From: Rodentibacter genomosp. 1 | Lineage (GTDB): Bacteria; Pseudomonadota; Gammaproteobacteria; Enterobacterales; Pasteurellaceae | Length of the DNA stretch: 64,000 nucleotides | Direction: 5' to 3' | Assembly: GCF_001999285.1 (NCBI RefSeq) | Contig: NZ_MLHN01000007.1 | Coordinates: 62,001-126,000, forward strand | Program-made: the position numbers and the translations under genes | Notes under the pieces: model-generated | Database searches by the model: none | What the model saw: the letters and a program-made list of their open reading frames with translations, nothing else | What the model was told of the DNA's origin: nothing | Part shown: positions 51,913 to 60,186 of the stretch, one piece after another | Numbering within the stretch: the stretch's first letter is position 1 | How the letters are laid out: each line of letters starts with the position of its first letter

Positions 51913-52572
51913 ATGGCACTGATTGAATATCATCCCCCAATGGAGCCTTATTTAGACATTGTTTATCAAGATAACTATATTTGCGTGGTGAATAAACCGA
52001 GCGGGCTGCTTTCCGTACCGGGCAATCAACCGCAATATTACGATAGTGCGATGAGTCGGGTGAAAGAAAAATTTGGTTTCTGCGAACCGGCACACCGTCT
52101 TGATATGGCAACCAGCGGCATTATTTTGTTTGCTTTAAGCAAAGCGGCGGATAAAGAACTCAAACGCCAATTCCGCGAGCGAGAACCGAAAAAACATTAT
52201 CAGGCCTTAGTGTGGGGGCATCTTGCACAAGACAATGGCGAGGTTAATTTGCCAATGATTTGTGATTGGGAAAATCGTCCACGCCAACGTTTAGATTTTG
52301 TCCTTGGCAAAAGAGCGGTCACAAAATTTGAGGTTTTGGCACGTTTACCCAATAACAGCACTCGGGTAAAACTGACGCCGATTACCGGGCGATCCCACCA
52401 ATTACGCCTGCATATGCTGGCATTAGGCCACCCGATTTTAGGGGATAAATTCTACGCCCATCCACAAGCCAAGAGTATGTCGTCACGCCTCTGCCTTCAT
52501 GCAGAAAGTCTAAGCATCACTCACCCCATCACCGGTGAACCCATGACTTTTTGTGCAAAAGTCGATTTTTAA
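51913..52572 (+). CDS. rluA: Dual-specificity 23S rRNA/tRNA pseudouridine synthase RluA
   Basis: A 219-residue protein with the RluA-family catalytic motif PAHRLDMATSG (catalytic Asp) and the C-terminal TPITGRSHQLRLHM. It converts U746 of 23S rRNA and U32 of some tRNAs to pseudouridine. AAGGA sits 6 bases from the ATG at 51913; an ATG one codon earlier overlaps the rapA stop. In E. coli rapA and rluA are likewise adjacent. Confidence 0.93.
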   Translation: MALIEYHPPMEPYLDIVYQDNYICVVNKPSGLLSVPGNQPQYYDSAMSRVKEKFGFCEPAHRLDMATSGIILFALSKAADKELKRQFREREPKKHYQALVWGHLAQDNGEVNLPMICDWENRPRQRLDFVLGKRAVTKFEVLARLPNNSTRVKLTPITGRSHQLRLHMLALGHPILGDKFYAHPQAKSMSSRLCLHAESLSITHPITGEPMTFCAKVDF

Positions 52573-52615
52573 CGAAAAACAGCCTCCCCAAAAATATGGG
52601 GAGGATAGCGATTAT

Positions 52616-54109
52616 CTAATCTTCTTTTCCTAAAATCTGATTGACCTCGCTTTTATATAATACCGCTTTCGCCCCGAAAACGGCTTGAATCCCGCCGCCG
52701 ACTTCCAACACATCAATCGCGCCAAGGGATTTTAATCGTGCTTTATCCACTAATTTCACATCTTTAACCGATACCCGTAAACGGGTAATGCAGGCGTCCA
52801 CATTTTCAATATTTTCCGACCCACCAAGACCCGTAATAATATAGTGGGCATTTTCGGTGAGAGATGTCGTTTGTAATTCCGCACTTTCTTCCGTGTCTTC
52901 CGCTCTTCCCGGCGTCATCACATTGAATCGGCTAATCAAGAGACGGAACGAGAAATAATAGAGTAACGCCCAAGGAATTCCCACTAAAACCACACGAATC
53001 CAATGCGTATTCCCATCGCCTTGTAAAATACCAAAGAGCAAGAAATCAATAAATCCACCGGAGAACGTATTTCCAATAGAAATATTAAGTAAATCGGCAA
53101 TATAAAAAGAAACACCATCTAAAAATGCATGGAAGACATAAAGCCAAGGTGCAACGAATAAGAACATAAATTCGATAGGTTCGGTAATACCGGTGATAAA
53201 TGAGGTTAACGCCGCACCTAAAAATAATCCGCCAACTTTGGCTCTTCGGGCTTTCGGCACGCAATGATACATTGCTAAACAAGCAGCCGGTAAACCAAAC
53301 ATCATGGTATCAAAACGACCGGCAAAGAAACGCGTACCTTCGGTGAATAAACCTTGATGGTTAGGATCGGCTAATTGAGCAAAGAAGATTTTTTGTGCCC
53401 CAATGATGGTTTCTCCATTTACGATTTCCGTCCCGCCTAATTCGGTGTACCAAAATAGCGGATAGATCATATGGTGTAATCCCACTGCGCCACTTAACCG
53501 CATAAGAAAACCGTAGAAAAATGTTCCGATCTCCCCCATTGAAGCAATGCTTTTGCCTGCGGATGCCAGCCAGCTCTGAAACGTCGGCCAAATTAAAAAG
53601 AAAACTGCACCGATAAAAATTGCCGAAAATGCTGTGACGATTGGCACAAATCGAGAACCACCAAAAAAGCCCAAGATTTGCGGTAATTGGATATTATGGT
53701 AACGATTATGTAGTTTTACCGTTACCAAGCCCATGACTAATGATCCGATCACACCGGTATCTATACTTTTCACCTCAGGAGAAAAAAGAGGAATTAAGGC
53801 ATAAATCGTCCCGGTCATAATTAAATAACCGACTACTGCTGCAAGTGCAGCCACACCTTTATCCCGTTTTGCCAACCCAATACCTAAACCGATACAGAGA
53901 AACAATGCCAAATTCGCAAAGACGACCGAACCTGCAGAAGACATAATTTGGAAAATACCTTGCAGCAGCGAATTATCCAGTACGGGGTAGGCTTGTAGTG
54001 TGGCTTTATTGGATAATGCACCGCCAATACCCAGTAACAGACCGGCGGCAGGCAAAATAGCAATAGGCAGCATAAAGGCTTTGCCAATTTGTTGGAGTTG
54101 TTTAAACAT
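52616..54109 (-). CDS. PTS permease of the glucose family, EIICB
   Basis: A 497-residue protein: membrane EIIC domain (about residues 1-390, with GLHHMIYPLFWYTELGG, FGLPAACLAMYH and ALTSFITGITEPIEF) and a C-terminal EIIB domain with the phospho-cysteine in VDACITRLRV (~residue 440). It imports and phosphorylates a sugar of the glucose/maltose/N-acetylglucosamine class. It is longer than E. coli PtsG, so the sugar is uncertain (PtsG or MalX-like). No EIIA is fused or nearby, so a general Crr-type EIIA is presumably used. Confidence 0.85.
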   Translation of the reverse strand: MFKQLQQIGKAFMLPIAILPAAGLLLGIGGALSNKATLQAYPVLDNSLLQGIFQIMSSAGSVVFANLALFLCIGLGIGLAKRDKGVAALAAVVGYLIMTGTIYALIPLFSPEVKSIDTGVIGSLVMGLVTVKLHNRYHNIQLPQILGFFGGSRFVPIVTAFSAIFIGAVFFLIWPTFQSWLASAGKSIASMGEIGTFFYGFLMRLSGAVGLHHMIYPLFWYTELGGTEIVNGETIIGAQKIFFAQLADPNHQGLFTEGTRFFAGRFDTMMFGLPAACLAMYHCVPKARRAKVGGLFLGAALTSFITGITEPIEFMFLFVAPWLYVFHAFLDGVSFYIADLLNISIGNTFSGGFIDFLLFGILQGDGNTHWIRVVLVGIPWALLYYFSFRLLISRFNVMTPGRAEDTEESAELQTTSLTENAHYIITGLGGSENIENVDACITRLRVSVKDVKLVDKARLKSLGAIDVLEVGGGIQAVFGAKAVLYKSEVNQILGKED

Positions 54110-54268
54110 AGCTTCCTCACGTTGATTAATTTGCGATGCCCGTTATTGAAACCAATACTTCAAACTAAATCACAAATAGACACTATTTTTTCTTATCCGA
54201 AGAAGATAAATCAAGTAGTTACAGTCTATGACTAAATCCCTTTATGCTCAATAAGCAAACATTGATTT

Positions 54269-54284
54269 TGTGATAACGTTAACA
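54269..54284. promoter_or_regulatory. Possible CRP half-site upstream of the PTS permease gene
   Basis: TGTGATAACGTTAACA has a perfect left half TGTGA and a degenerate right half (TAACA), in the 294-base gap between the divergent PTS and PepSY genes. No other element in that gap was recognised. Confidence 0.35.
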
Positions 54285-54403
54285 TTTTTTATCGCAATTT
54301 TATTTGCTAATTTTCCCCTAATTTTCTTTCTTTAGAATACACGCCATCGGAAAGCAAATGGGTTACTAATCGTAGCCCTCAAACTTCAAATTAAGGAGAA
54401 GAT

Positions 54404-55051
54404 ATGAAAAAATCAAATAAAACCGTTTTAGCACTTTTATTATCTGGAGCAATGACATTGGGTGCAGCAAATATGGCACAAGCAATGTCCCCAGAAGCAC
54501 AAGAAGCCTTAGCAAAAACGCAGATTACAGCAAGCCAAGCCTTAAATACAGCACAAAATAAAATCGGTGCTGACGCAAAAGTGAAAGAGGTGGAATTCCA
54601 CTACACCAAATACGGTAAAGATTATTTTGAGGTGGATTTATTCGCCAATAATCAGTACCACAAAGTCGATGTCGATGCAGCAAACGGTGAAATTTTAGGC
54701 ACAACCAGTAAAACACCAAAAGAAGTGAGAGTACGTGCCGAGCAAAGTTCCCCTAAAATTTCCTTTGATCAGGCAATGAATGCCGCCATAGAAAAAGCGG
54801 GCGGTAAAGTGGCTGAAGCAAATTTAAAATTCAGAGATGGACAAGGGTTTTATAAAATTGAAACTATTGCTAACGGACAACGTTTTCACGTTATCATAAA
54901 TGGCGAAAACGGGCAGATTATGGATATGCCAACGAAACACAAGGGTATGCATAAAGGCGAACACAAAGAAAAACAGGCTAAAGATAAGCATCATCGTAAA
55001 GAAGGAGGCAAAGGCGGTTTCCACGCCGAACGTCCGATGCAAACAAATTAA
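54404..55051 (+). CDS. Periplasmic double-PepSY protein with a His/Lys-rich tail
   Basis: A 215-residue exported protein: signal peptide ending MAQAMSPEAQ, two PepSY domains (~30-105 and ~115-180, each with a D/N-G-x-I-L/M pattern as in AANGEILG and GENGQIMDM), and a tail from about residue 180 with many His, Lys and Gly. PepSY domains commonly inhibit proteases or sense; the tail could bind metal. AAGGAG precedes the ATG. It lies upstream of a two-component system, separated by a USS terminator, and is a plausible regulon member or sensor accessory. Confidence 0.8.
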   Translation: MKKSNKTVLALLLSGAMTLGAANMAQAMSPEAQEALAKTQITASQALNTAQNKIGADAKVKEVEFHYTKYGKDYFEVDLFANNQYHKVDVDAANGEILGTTSKTPKEVRVRAEQSSPKISFDQAMNAAIEKAGGKVAEANLKFRDGQGFYKIETIANGQRFHVIINGENGQIMDMPTKHKGMHKGEHKEKQAKDKHHRKEGGKGGFHAERPMQTN

Positions 55052-55061
55052 TTGAAAACCG

Positions 55062-55088
55062 ACCGCACTTTCTACAAAGTGCGGTTTT
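55062..55088 (+). terminator. Terminator after the PepSY gene (USS pair)
   Basis: A perfect 10-bp stem (55062-55071 with 55076-55085), 4-base loop, short T-run. Confidence 0.85.
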
Positions 55089-55152
55089 TCCTTTATCAAA
55101 TTTTCAGTATGATGAATAAGTTCTGCGGACATTTTAGTTTGGTGAAAAGATT

Positions 55153-55833
55153 ATGCGAATTTTATTAGTTGAAGACGATCGAATGATCGCTGATGCCGTT
55201 TCAGAGGGATTGAAAAACGCTTGTTATGCGGTGGATTGGGTCAATAATGGCAACACGGCAGAACAGGCATTGGCGACACAACCTTATGATTTAGTATTGT
55301 TGGATCTTGGCTTACCCGGACAAGATGGATTGCAGGTGTTACGCCATTTACGCCAAACCAAAAATCACACGCCTATTTTAATCGTCACGGCTCGCGATGA
55401 TTTAGAAAGTCGTCTCGCAGGCTTAGATGGTGGCGCAGATGATTATATTATTAAACCTTTTGATCTTGCCGAATTACTCGCCCGCATTCGTGCGGTGCTA
55501 CGCCGACAAGGTGGACAAAGTACCCCATTATTGACGAACGGTTCACTCACCCTAAACCCAACGAATTATCAAGTTTCCGTTGCCAATCAATCCGACCCCA
55601 TTCTTCTAAGTAATAAAGAATTTGCGATTTTACAAGCCTTGATGAACCGACCTGGAATTATTCACTCTCGTGCAGAATTAGAAGATAAAATTTATGCTTG
55701 GGGAGATGAAGTGGAAAGTAACGCCATTGATTTTTTAATTCATAGCCTACGGAAAAAAATCGGGAAAGATCATATTAAAAATGTGCGTGGTGTAGGTTGG
55801 TTAGTCGCCAAAAATGAACATATTGGAAAATAA
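55153..55833 (+). CDS. OmpR-family response regulator (QseB/PmrA-like)
   Basis: A 226-residue protein: receiver domain (1-115) with acidic pair in LLVEDDR, phospho-acceptor Asp in VLLDLGLPG (~51) and Lys in YIIKPFD (~102), then a winged-helix DNA-binding domain (~125-220, LLSNKEFAILQALM and SNAIDFLIHSLRKKIG). It is closest in style to QseB/TctD/PmrA regulators. The sensor kinase starts 2 bases after the stop. Signal unknown; metal or cationic compounds are possible given the adjacent PepSY protein. Confidence 0.9.
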   Translation: MRILLVEDDRMIADAVSEGLKNACYAVDWVNNGNTAEQALATQPYDLVLLDLGLPGQDGLQVLRHLRQTKNHTPILIVTARDDLESRLAGLDGGADDYIIKPFDLAELLARIRAVLRRQGGQSTPLLTNGSLTLNPTNYQVSVANQSDPILLSNKEFAILQALMNRPGIIHSRAELEDKIYAWGDEVESNAIDFLIHSLRKKIGKDHIKNVRGVGWLVAKNEHIGK

Positions 55834-55835
55834 AA

Positions 55836-57200
55836 ATGAGAAATTCCCTTCAATTTCGCCTCACATTGGCATTAACGATTTTATTCACTCTTGTCGCATT
55901 CAGTGCCGGAGGAATGGCGTTTTATAACACCTACCGAGAAACCAACAAACTCCAAGATGAAATGTTGGAACGGTTTTCAGGATCGGTCAATTTATCGGAA
56001 AATCCCACCTCACTTTTACCCCCTAAAATGCTTGACGGGCGGGTTCGGGTCTATTTTGATCACAACCGTCCTAGTGCCCCTCCAACGGATTTTCCTGAGC
56101 AAATGGCGGAGGGGTTTCACAATTTGAAAAAAGAGGGAAAAAAATATCGTCGTATGCTGGCTGAGAATATGCCGAAGGAAATGCGCCCTCATAAACATGA
56201 AAAAAACGCCGACCAATTCTACCGCACTTATGTACGCAATACGCCGGAAGGCAGAATTATCGTGATTCAAGATAACAGCTATCGCGAAACCTTGGCATTT
56301 CGCAATGCATGGACAAGTATATTGCCACTGCTCGTCTTATTTCCACTTGTTATTTTACTCACTATTGTCATTGTAAGATTCGCAATGAAGCCGGTACAAC
56401 GCCTATCAAGAAAAGTAGAGCAACGGCACGAACAAAATTTACAACCCTTACCAACCGCTCATCTTCCCAGTGAGATTCGTGGATTTGTGGTGGAAATTAA
56501 CCGATTATTATCACGTACTCATAGCTTTATTCAGCAGCAAAAACGTTTTATTGCCGATGCCTCACACGAATTGCGTAGCCCAATGACTGCCCTTTCTTTA
56601 CAAATCGAACGACTTGCCAACCAAGATTTACCCACTGAGGCGAAAAACCAAATTAGTGCCGTAAAACAAGGTATTCAACGTAGTCGTCATTTATTAGAGC
56701 AATTACTTTCCCTTGCCCGTCTGCAAAATCAAGGAGAAAAGCCTTATCTCAAAATTGAGATCCAAACCATTTTCCGCCGAGTGATTGAAGATTTGCTTCC
56801 CCTCGTATTAGAAAACCAACAAGATTTAGGGGTAGAGGGAGAACAAAATGTCACATTTTATGGTAATGAAACGGATCTCTATTTACTCATCAAAACCCTG
56901 ACCGACAACGCCATTCGCTATACCCCCAAGGGTAGCCAAATTGACCTTAGTGTAAAAACCACACATAATGGAATCACCATAAAAGTGGAAGACAATGGTA
57001 AAGGTATCCCAACAGCAGAACGGGAGCGTGTGCTTGATCCCTTCTACCGAATGCTTGGCACTGAGCAACAAGGTTCAGGACTTGGCTTAGCTATCGCCAT
57101 GGAAATCGTTAACCATTATGGCGGCACATTGACACTAAAAGAGAGTGAGAAGTTTGAAACCGGATTATTAGTGGACGTGTGGTTGCCTAGAGGGAATTAA
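55836..57200 (+). CDS. Membrane sensor histidine kinase
   Basis: A 454-residue partner of the preceding regulator. Transmembrane helices at ~8-30 and ~158-182 flank a periplasmic region rich in His, Pro and charged residues (MRPHKHEKN). The HisKA domain has the phospho-His in FIADASHELRSPMTAL, followed by the HATPase boxes DNAIRYTPKG, VEDNGKGIP and GSGLGLAIAMEIV. It resembles the QseC/PmrB type. The His-containing sensor region would suit a metal ligand, which is inference. Confidence 0.9.
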   Translation: MRNSLQFRLTLALTILFTLVAFSAGGMAFYNTYRETNKLQDEMLERFSGSVNLSENPTSLLPPKMLDGRVRVYFDHNRPSAPPTDFPEQMAEGFHNLKKEGKKYRRMLAENMPKEMRPHKHEKNADQFYRTYVRNTPEGRIIVIQDNSYRETLAFRNAWTSILPLLVLFPLVILLTIVIVRFAMKPVQRLSRKVEQRHEQNLQPLPTAHLPSEIRGFVVEINRLLSRTHSFIQQQKRFIADASHELRSPMTALSLQIERLANQDLPTEAKNQISAVKQGIQRSRHLLEQLLSLARLQNQGEKPYLKIEIQTIFRRVIEDLLPLVLENQQDLGVEGEQNVTFYGNETDLYLLIKTLTDNAIRYTPKGSQIDLSVKTTHNGITIKVEDNGKGIPTAERERVLDPFYRMLGTEQQGSGLGLAIAMEIVNHYGGTLTLKESEKFETGLLVDVWLPRGN

Positions 57201-57208
57201 CAAATGCC

Positions 57209-57230
57209 CTAGGGTAACTTGTTACCCTAG
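57209..57230. other. Perfect 22-bp hairpin after the sensor kinase gene
   Basis: CTAGGGTAAC and its exact complement with only two bases between. No T-run, so it is either a degenerate terminator between converging genes or a protein site. Confidence 0.5.
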
Positions 57231-57251
57231 TAAGCATGATCACACTTTCCC

Positions 57252-57620
57252 TTATTTACCCGGCTGTTTTTGATAACTCACACTGAGTAAATCGAGAAAA
57301 TTGACGACAGCTTGGCGCTGTTGGTGATCGAATTGTTGCCAATGATAATCGTAGCGGGCTTTAAGTTCATCATTAGTGAGTGTAGCTTTGCTGCAACAAT
57401 CCAAGAAAAACCAGTTTAACGGCGTATCTAAAGCTTGGGCGATCAACATTAAATGGCTGATATTGATCTTGTTATCACCACGTTCATAACGAAGTAATTG
57501 TTGTTGTGAAATGCCGATATTTTCGGAAAGTTGATCGGCGGTAAGCCCGACTTCTTTGCGTCGCATTTGAATGCGTTTGCCAATCAAGTGATCGGCTTTA
57601 GAAGGGTTTAATTGAGCCAT
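57252..57620 (-). CDS. Xre-family transcriptional regulator
   Basis: A 122-residue protein with a Cro/CI helix-turn-helix (about residues 12-68: IGKRIQMRRKEVGLTADQLS then QQQLLRYERGDNKI). The C-terminal half has no recognised ligand domain, though CC at ~80 could be redox-sensitive. It begins MAQLNPSKADHLIGKR. Divergent from a four-gene cluster of small-molecule enzymes, which it may control through the inverted repeats in the shared gap. Confidence 0.82.
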   Translation of the reverse strand: MAQLNPSKADHLIGKRIQMRRKEVGLTADQLSENIGISQQQLLRYERGDNKINISHLMLIAQALDTPLNWFFLDCCSKATLTNDELKARYDYHWQQFDHQQRQAVVNFLDLLSVSYQKQPGK

Positions 57621-57643
57621 TATTGTCTCTTTTGCTTAAAATT

Positions 57644-57684
57644 TTCAGTTAATGAATTTTCAAGCAAATCTATGCTTAACTGAA
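57644..57684. promoter_or_regulatory. Inverted repeats in the Xre divergent promoter region
   Basis: TTCAGTTAA (57644-57652) and its exact complement TTAACTGAA (57676-57684), spaced by 23 bases, with an inner AAGC...GCTT dyad. Candidate operator for the Xre regulator and the divergent gene at 57774. Confidence 0.45.
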
Positions 57685-57773
57685 TTTCATCAATTAAAAC
57701 TTATCAATATAAATTTTCATCTATTAAAAATAGGTTGTTTAAATTTTCAATAAAAGACTTTAAGGATTCAAAT

Positions 57774-58076
57774 ATGCGTATTTTAGTTTTAGACGAACCA
57801 CGTGAAGGTGTCACCTCAGCAGATTATGCTCCACATTTGTTAAATGAAATCAAACATGGTTGGGCATTGATTAAATCTGACTTTATTCGTGAGATTTATA
57901 TGCGACAAGATCGCCCGGGTGTAGCATTTTTCGTTGAAGCGGAAAGTGTAGAAAAAGCAAAAGAAGTGTGCACCGAATTTCCATTAGTGAAAGCAGGCTT
58001 AATCGACTTCAATTATATTCCATTAGGCAACTACCTTTTTGTAGAGCAACTTTTTGCAGAGGAACACAAAGGGTAA
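57774..58076 (+). CDS. Small dimeric alpha/beta-barrel (YciI/muconolactone-isomerase-like) protein
   Basis: A 100-residue protein starting MRILVLDEPREGVTSADYAP. The pattern of beta strands and helices (REIYMRQDRPGVAFFVEAES, AKEVCTEFPLVKAGLIDFNYIPL) fits the ferredoxin-like dimeric barrel superfamily. AAGGA precedes the ATG at 7-base spacing. The DJ-1/PfpI gene follows after 29 bases, so the two are an operon. Substrate unknown; by analogy it may handle a small aromatic or reactive compound. Confidence 0.7.
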   Translation: MRILVLDEPREGVTSADYAPHLLNEIKHGWALIKSDFIREIYMRQDRPGVAFFVEAESVEKAKEVCTEFPLVKAGLIDFNYIPLGNYLFVEQLFAEEHKG

Positions 58077-58105
58077 TTTAACACTCAAACAGTGAGGAAA
58101 GTAAA

Positions 58106-58786
58106 ATGACAAAACCGATTTTATGTGTAGTTACCAGCACCACAGAAAAAGGTAATACCGGTATTTCGACAGGTTTCTGGTTAAGCGAGTTAACCCATCC
58201 ATTAAAAGTCATGGAAGAGGCAGGGTTCAAAACAGTGATCGCTTCAATCAAAGGTGGGCAAGCACCAATTGATAAAGATAGTCTGGATTTTACCGATCCG
58301 GTAAATCAATATTTCTGGAATGAAACGGATTTAGAAGCCCGTTTAGCCCACACGCCAAGCGTCTCAGAATTGAATGGTGAGGATTATTCAGCGATCTTCT
58401 TCGCCGGCGGTCACGGCACGATGTGGGATTATCGTGAAAACCAAGATGCACAACGCTTAATTCGTGAAGTGTATGAAAACAATGGGGTAGTTTCAGCCGT
58501 ATGCCACGGCCCCGCTGCATTAGTGGATGCAAAATTAAGCAATGGCGAATACCTTGTGAAAGGTAAAAATGTGGCGGCATTCACAAACAAAGAAGAGGAG
58601 GAAGTAGGCGGTACGGCTATCGTTCCTTACTTACTTGAAAGTGCATTAATCGAACATGGGGCAATCCACCACGAAGCACCAAACTGGTTTGAAAACGTCT
58701 ATGTAGATGGTCGTTTAGTCACCGGTCAAAATCCTGCTTCTGCACACAAAGTGGGCGTGGAAGTAGTTAAGGTGCTGAAGGGGTAA
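58106..58786 (+). CDS. DJ-1/PfpI family protein (type 1 glutamine-amidotransferase-like)
   Basis: A 226-residue protein with the nucleophile elbow AVCHGPAALV (Cys133-His134) and the segment FFAGGHGTMWDYREN. This places it with Hsp31-like/DJ-1 proteins, which include glyoxalase III-type and chaperone activities. No signal peptide. GAGGAAAG precedes the ATG. Co-transcribed with the upstream small barrel protein; detoxification of a reactive carbonyl is inferred, not shown. Confidence 0.83.
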   Translation: MTKPILCVVTSTTEKGNTGISTGFWLSELTHPLKVMEEAGFKTVIASIKGGQAPIDKDSLDFTDPVNQYFWNETDLEARLAHTPSVSELNGEDYSAIFFAGGHGTMWDYRENQDAQRLIREVYENNGVVSAVCHGPAALVDAKLSNGEYLVKGKNVAAFTNKEEEEVGGTAIVPYLLESALIEHGAIHHEAPNWFENVYVDGRLVTGQNPASAHKVGVEVVKVLKG

Positions 58787-58968
58787 ATATCTTATCCCCC
58801 CTCTTGTGGGAGAGAGGCAGACATAAAGTGCCTTCAGCACTTGGAGCTAAAGAAAGTGGAAGCGATATAAATTTCCCTCTCCGAAAATCCTTTGGATTTT
58901 CTCTCCCCCTCTCTCATTTACGGGAGGGGGAGAGTTAAAAAGACCAAATCTACAAAAACTTTACAAAT
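58787..58968. other. Intergenic region rich in CTCCCCCTC-type sequence
   Basis: Contains a hairpin, AAAATCC-TTT-GGATTTT (58884-58900), and several inverted CTCTCCC/GGGAGAG stretches; similar C-rich sequence occurs at 27251-27290. No coding potential recognised. It may terminate the DJ-1 transcript. Confidence 0.45.
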
Positions 58969-60120
58969 ATGAACAATCTCAATCGTCGTCAATTTCTCAC
59001 ACAAAGTGTGGTCGTTTTGGCAGGGGGATTTTTACCGCATATCAGCACCGCACAACCGATTGTCCAATCAAGTCAAAACAAGAAAAAAGGTCATAAAATG
59101 AAACTGATTTGTGTCGAAGAACATATTTTAGATCCCAATATCGCCAAAGCGACAATGCCACAAGTGCTTCAGCAAGCACCTTATCTTACTAATTGGGGAA
59201 AACGGGTGAAAGATGGCAATCATACCGATCACAGCCGTCCTCAAATCGAAAAAAATGACTTAATTACCCCAAAAGGTATGGAATTTGATGTCAAACGTCT
59301 AGCAGACATGGATGCTGCAAACATTGATATGCAGGTACTTTCTGTGGGTGGTTTTCCACAATTTGCTTCTCTTGAATTACACAAACAGGCGAATGATAAA
59401 CTGGCAGCCGCCATCAAAAAACATCCTAACCGTTTTGCTGCTATGGCGACCTTACCTTGGATGGAACCAGAGCAAGCAGTGACAGAATTAGAACGTACGG
59501 TAAAAGAATTGGGTTTGCGTGGCGCCTTGTTGAATGGTCGCCCATCGGACGATTTTCTCGCCCCCCCACGTTATGAAAGGTTGTTGGTGAAATTCAATGA
59601 ACTGAATGTGCCACTTTATCTTCACCCCGGTATTCCTGTGCCTACCGTACAACAAGCCTATTACAGCGGTTTTGATGATGAAGTGACCGCCCGCCTTTCT
59701 ATGTTCGGTTGGGGTTGGCACAATGAAGCAGGGCTCCATTTATTGCGATTAATGTTATCCGGTGCATTTGATCGCTATCCGAATTTACAAGTGATTAGCG
59801 GACATTGGGGTGAAATGTTGCCATTCTATCTCCAACGTTTAGACGACAGCCTGCCACAAGCTGCTACCGGTTTAAAACGTAGCTTGACCGACACCTTCAA
59901 ACAACAAGTTTTCGTTAGCCCTAGTGGTATGCTGACTCAACCGCACTTTCAGTTTATCTATAATTTAATCGGGGCGGAACGTATCTTATTCTCGGTAGAT
60001 TATCCTTATCAGACTCTTAACGGTGTACGTAATTTCCTCGAAAACTTACCCATTTCAGAGGCTGAAAAAGAATTGATTGCCTATAAAAATGCAGAGAAAT
60101 TGTTTAGGATCAAGACGTAA
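58969..60120 (+). CDS. Tat-exported amidohydrolase-family enzyme
   Basis: A 383-residue protein: a twin-arginine signal (MNNLNRRQFLTQS, hydrophobic core, cleavage near STAQP) followed by an amidohydrolase_2 TIM barrel. Metal/active-site-like positions include CVEEHI near residue 48, LYLHPGIP (~222), SGHWGE (~283) and FSVDYPYQ (~345). Family members include aromatic decarboxylases. An internal ATG at 59098 (MKLICVEEH) has AAAGG at ideal spacing, whereas the ATG at 58969 has no clear ribosome site, so a cytoplasmic form is also possible. An ABM-domain gene follows. Confidence 0.82.
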   Translation: MNNLNRRQFLTQSVVVLAGGFLPHISTAQPIVQSSQNKKKGHKMKLICVEEHILDPNIAKATMPQVLQQAPYLTNWGKRVKDGNHTDHSRPQIEKNDLITPKGMEFDVKRLADMDAANIDMQVLSVGGFPQFASLELHKQANDKLAAAIKKHPNRFAAMATLPWMEPEQAVTELERTVKELGLRGALLNGRPSDDFLAPPRYERLLVKFNELNVPLYLHPGIPVPTVQQAYYSGFDDEVTARLSMFGWGWHNEAGLHLLRLMLSGAFDRYPNLQVISGHWGEMLPFYLQRLDDSLPQAATGLKRSLTDTFKQQVFVSPSGMLTQPHFQFIYNLIGAERILFSVDYPYQTLNGVRNFLENLPISEAEKELIAYKNAEKLFRIKT

Positions 60121-60186
60121 CCGTTCAACTTGTCAGATAACCATGAGTAATAAATTACCCATGGATCATCATATAAGGAAAAAACA

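Noticed and set aside
58787-58968. C-rich repeats suspected to be a CRISPR-like or mobile array
   Set aside because: Units are irregular, with no constant spacer length; they look like ordinary low-complexity intergenic hairpins.
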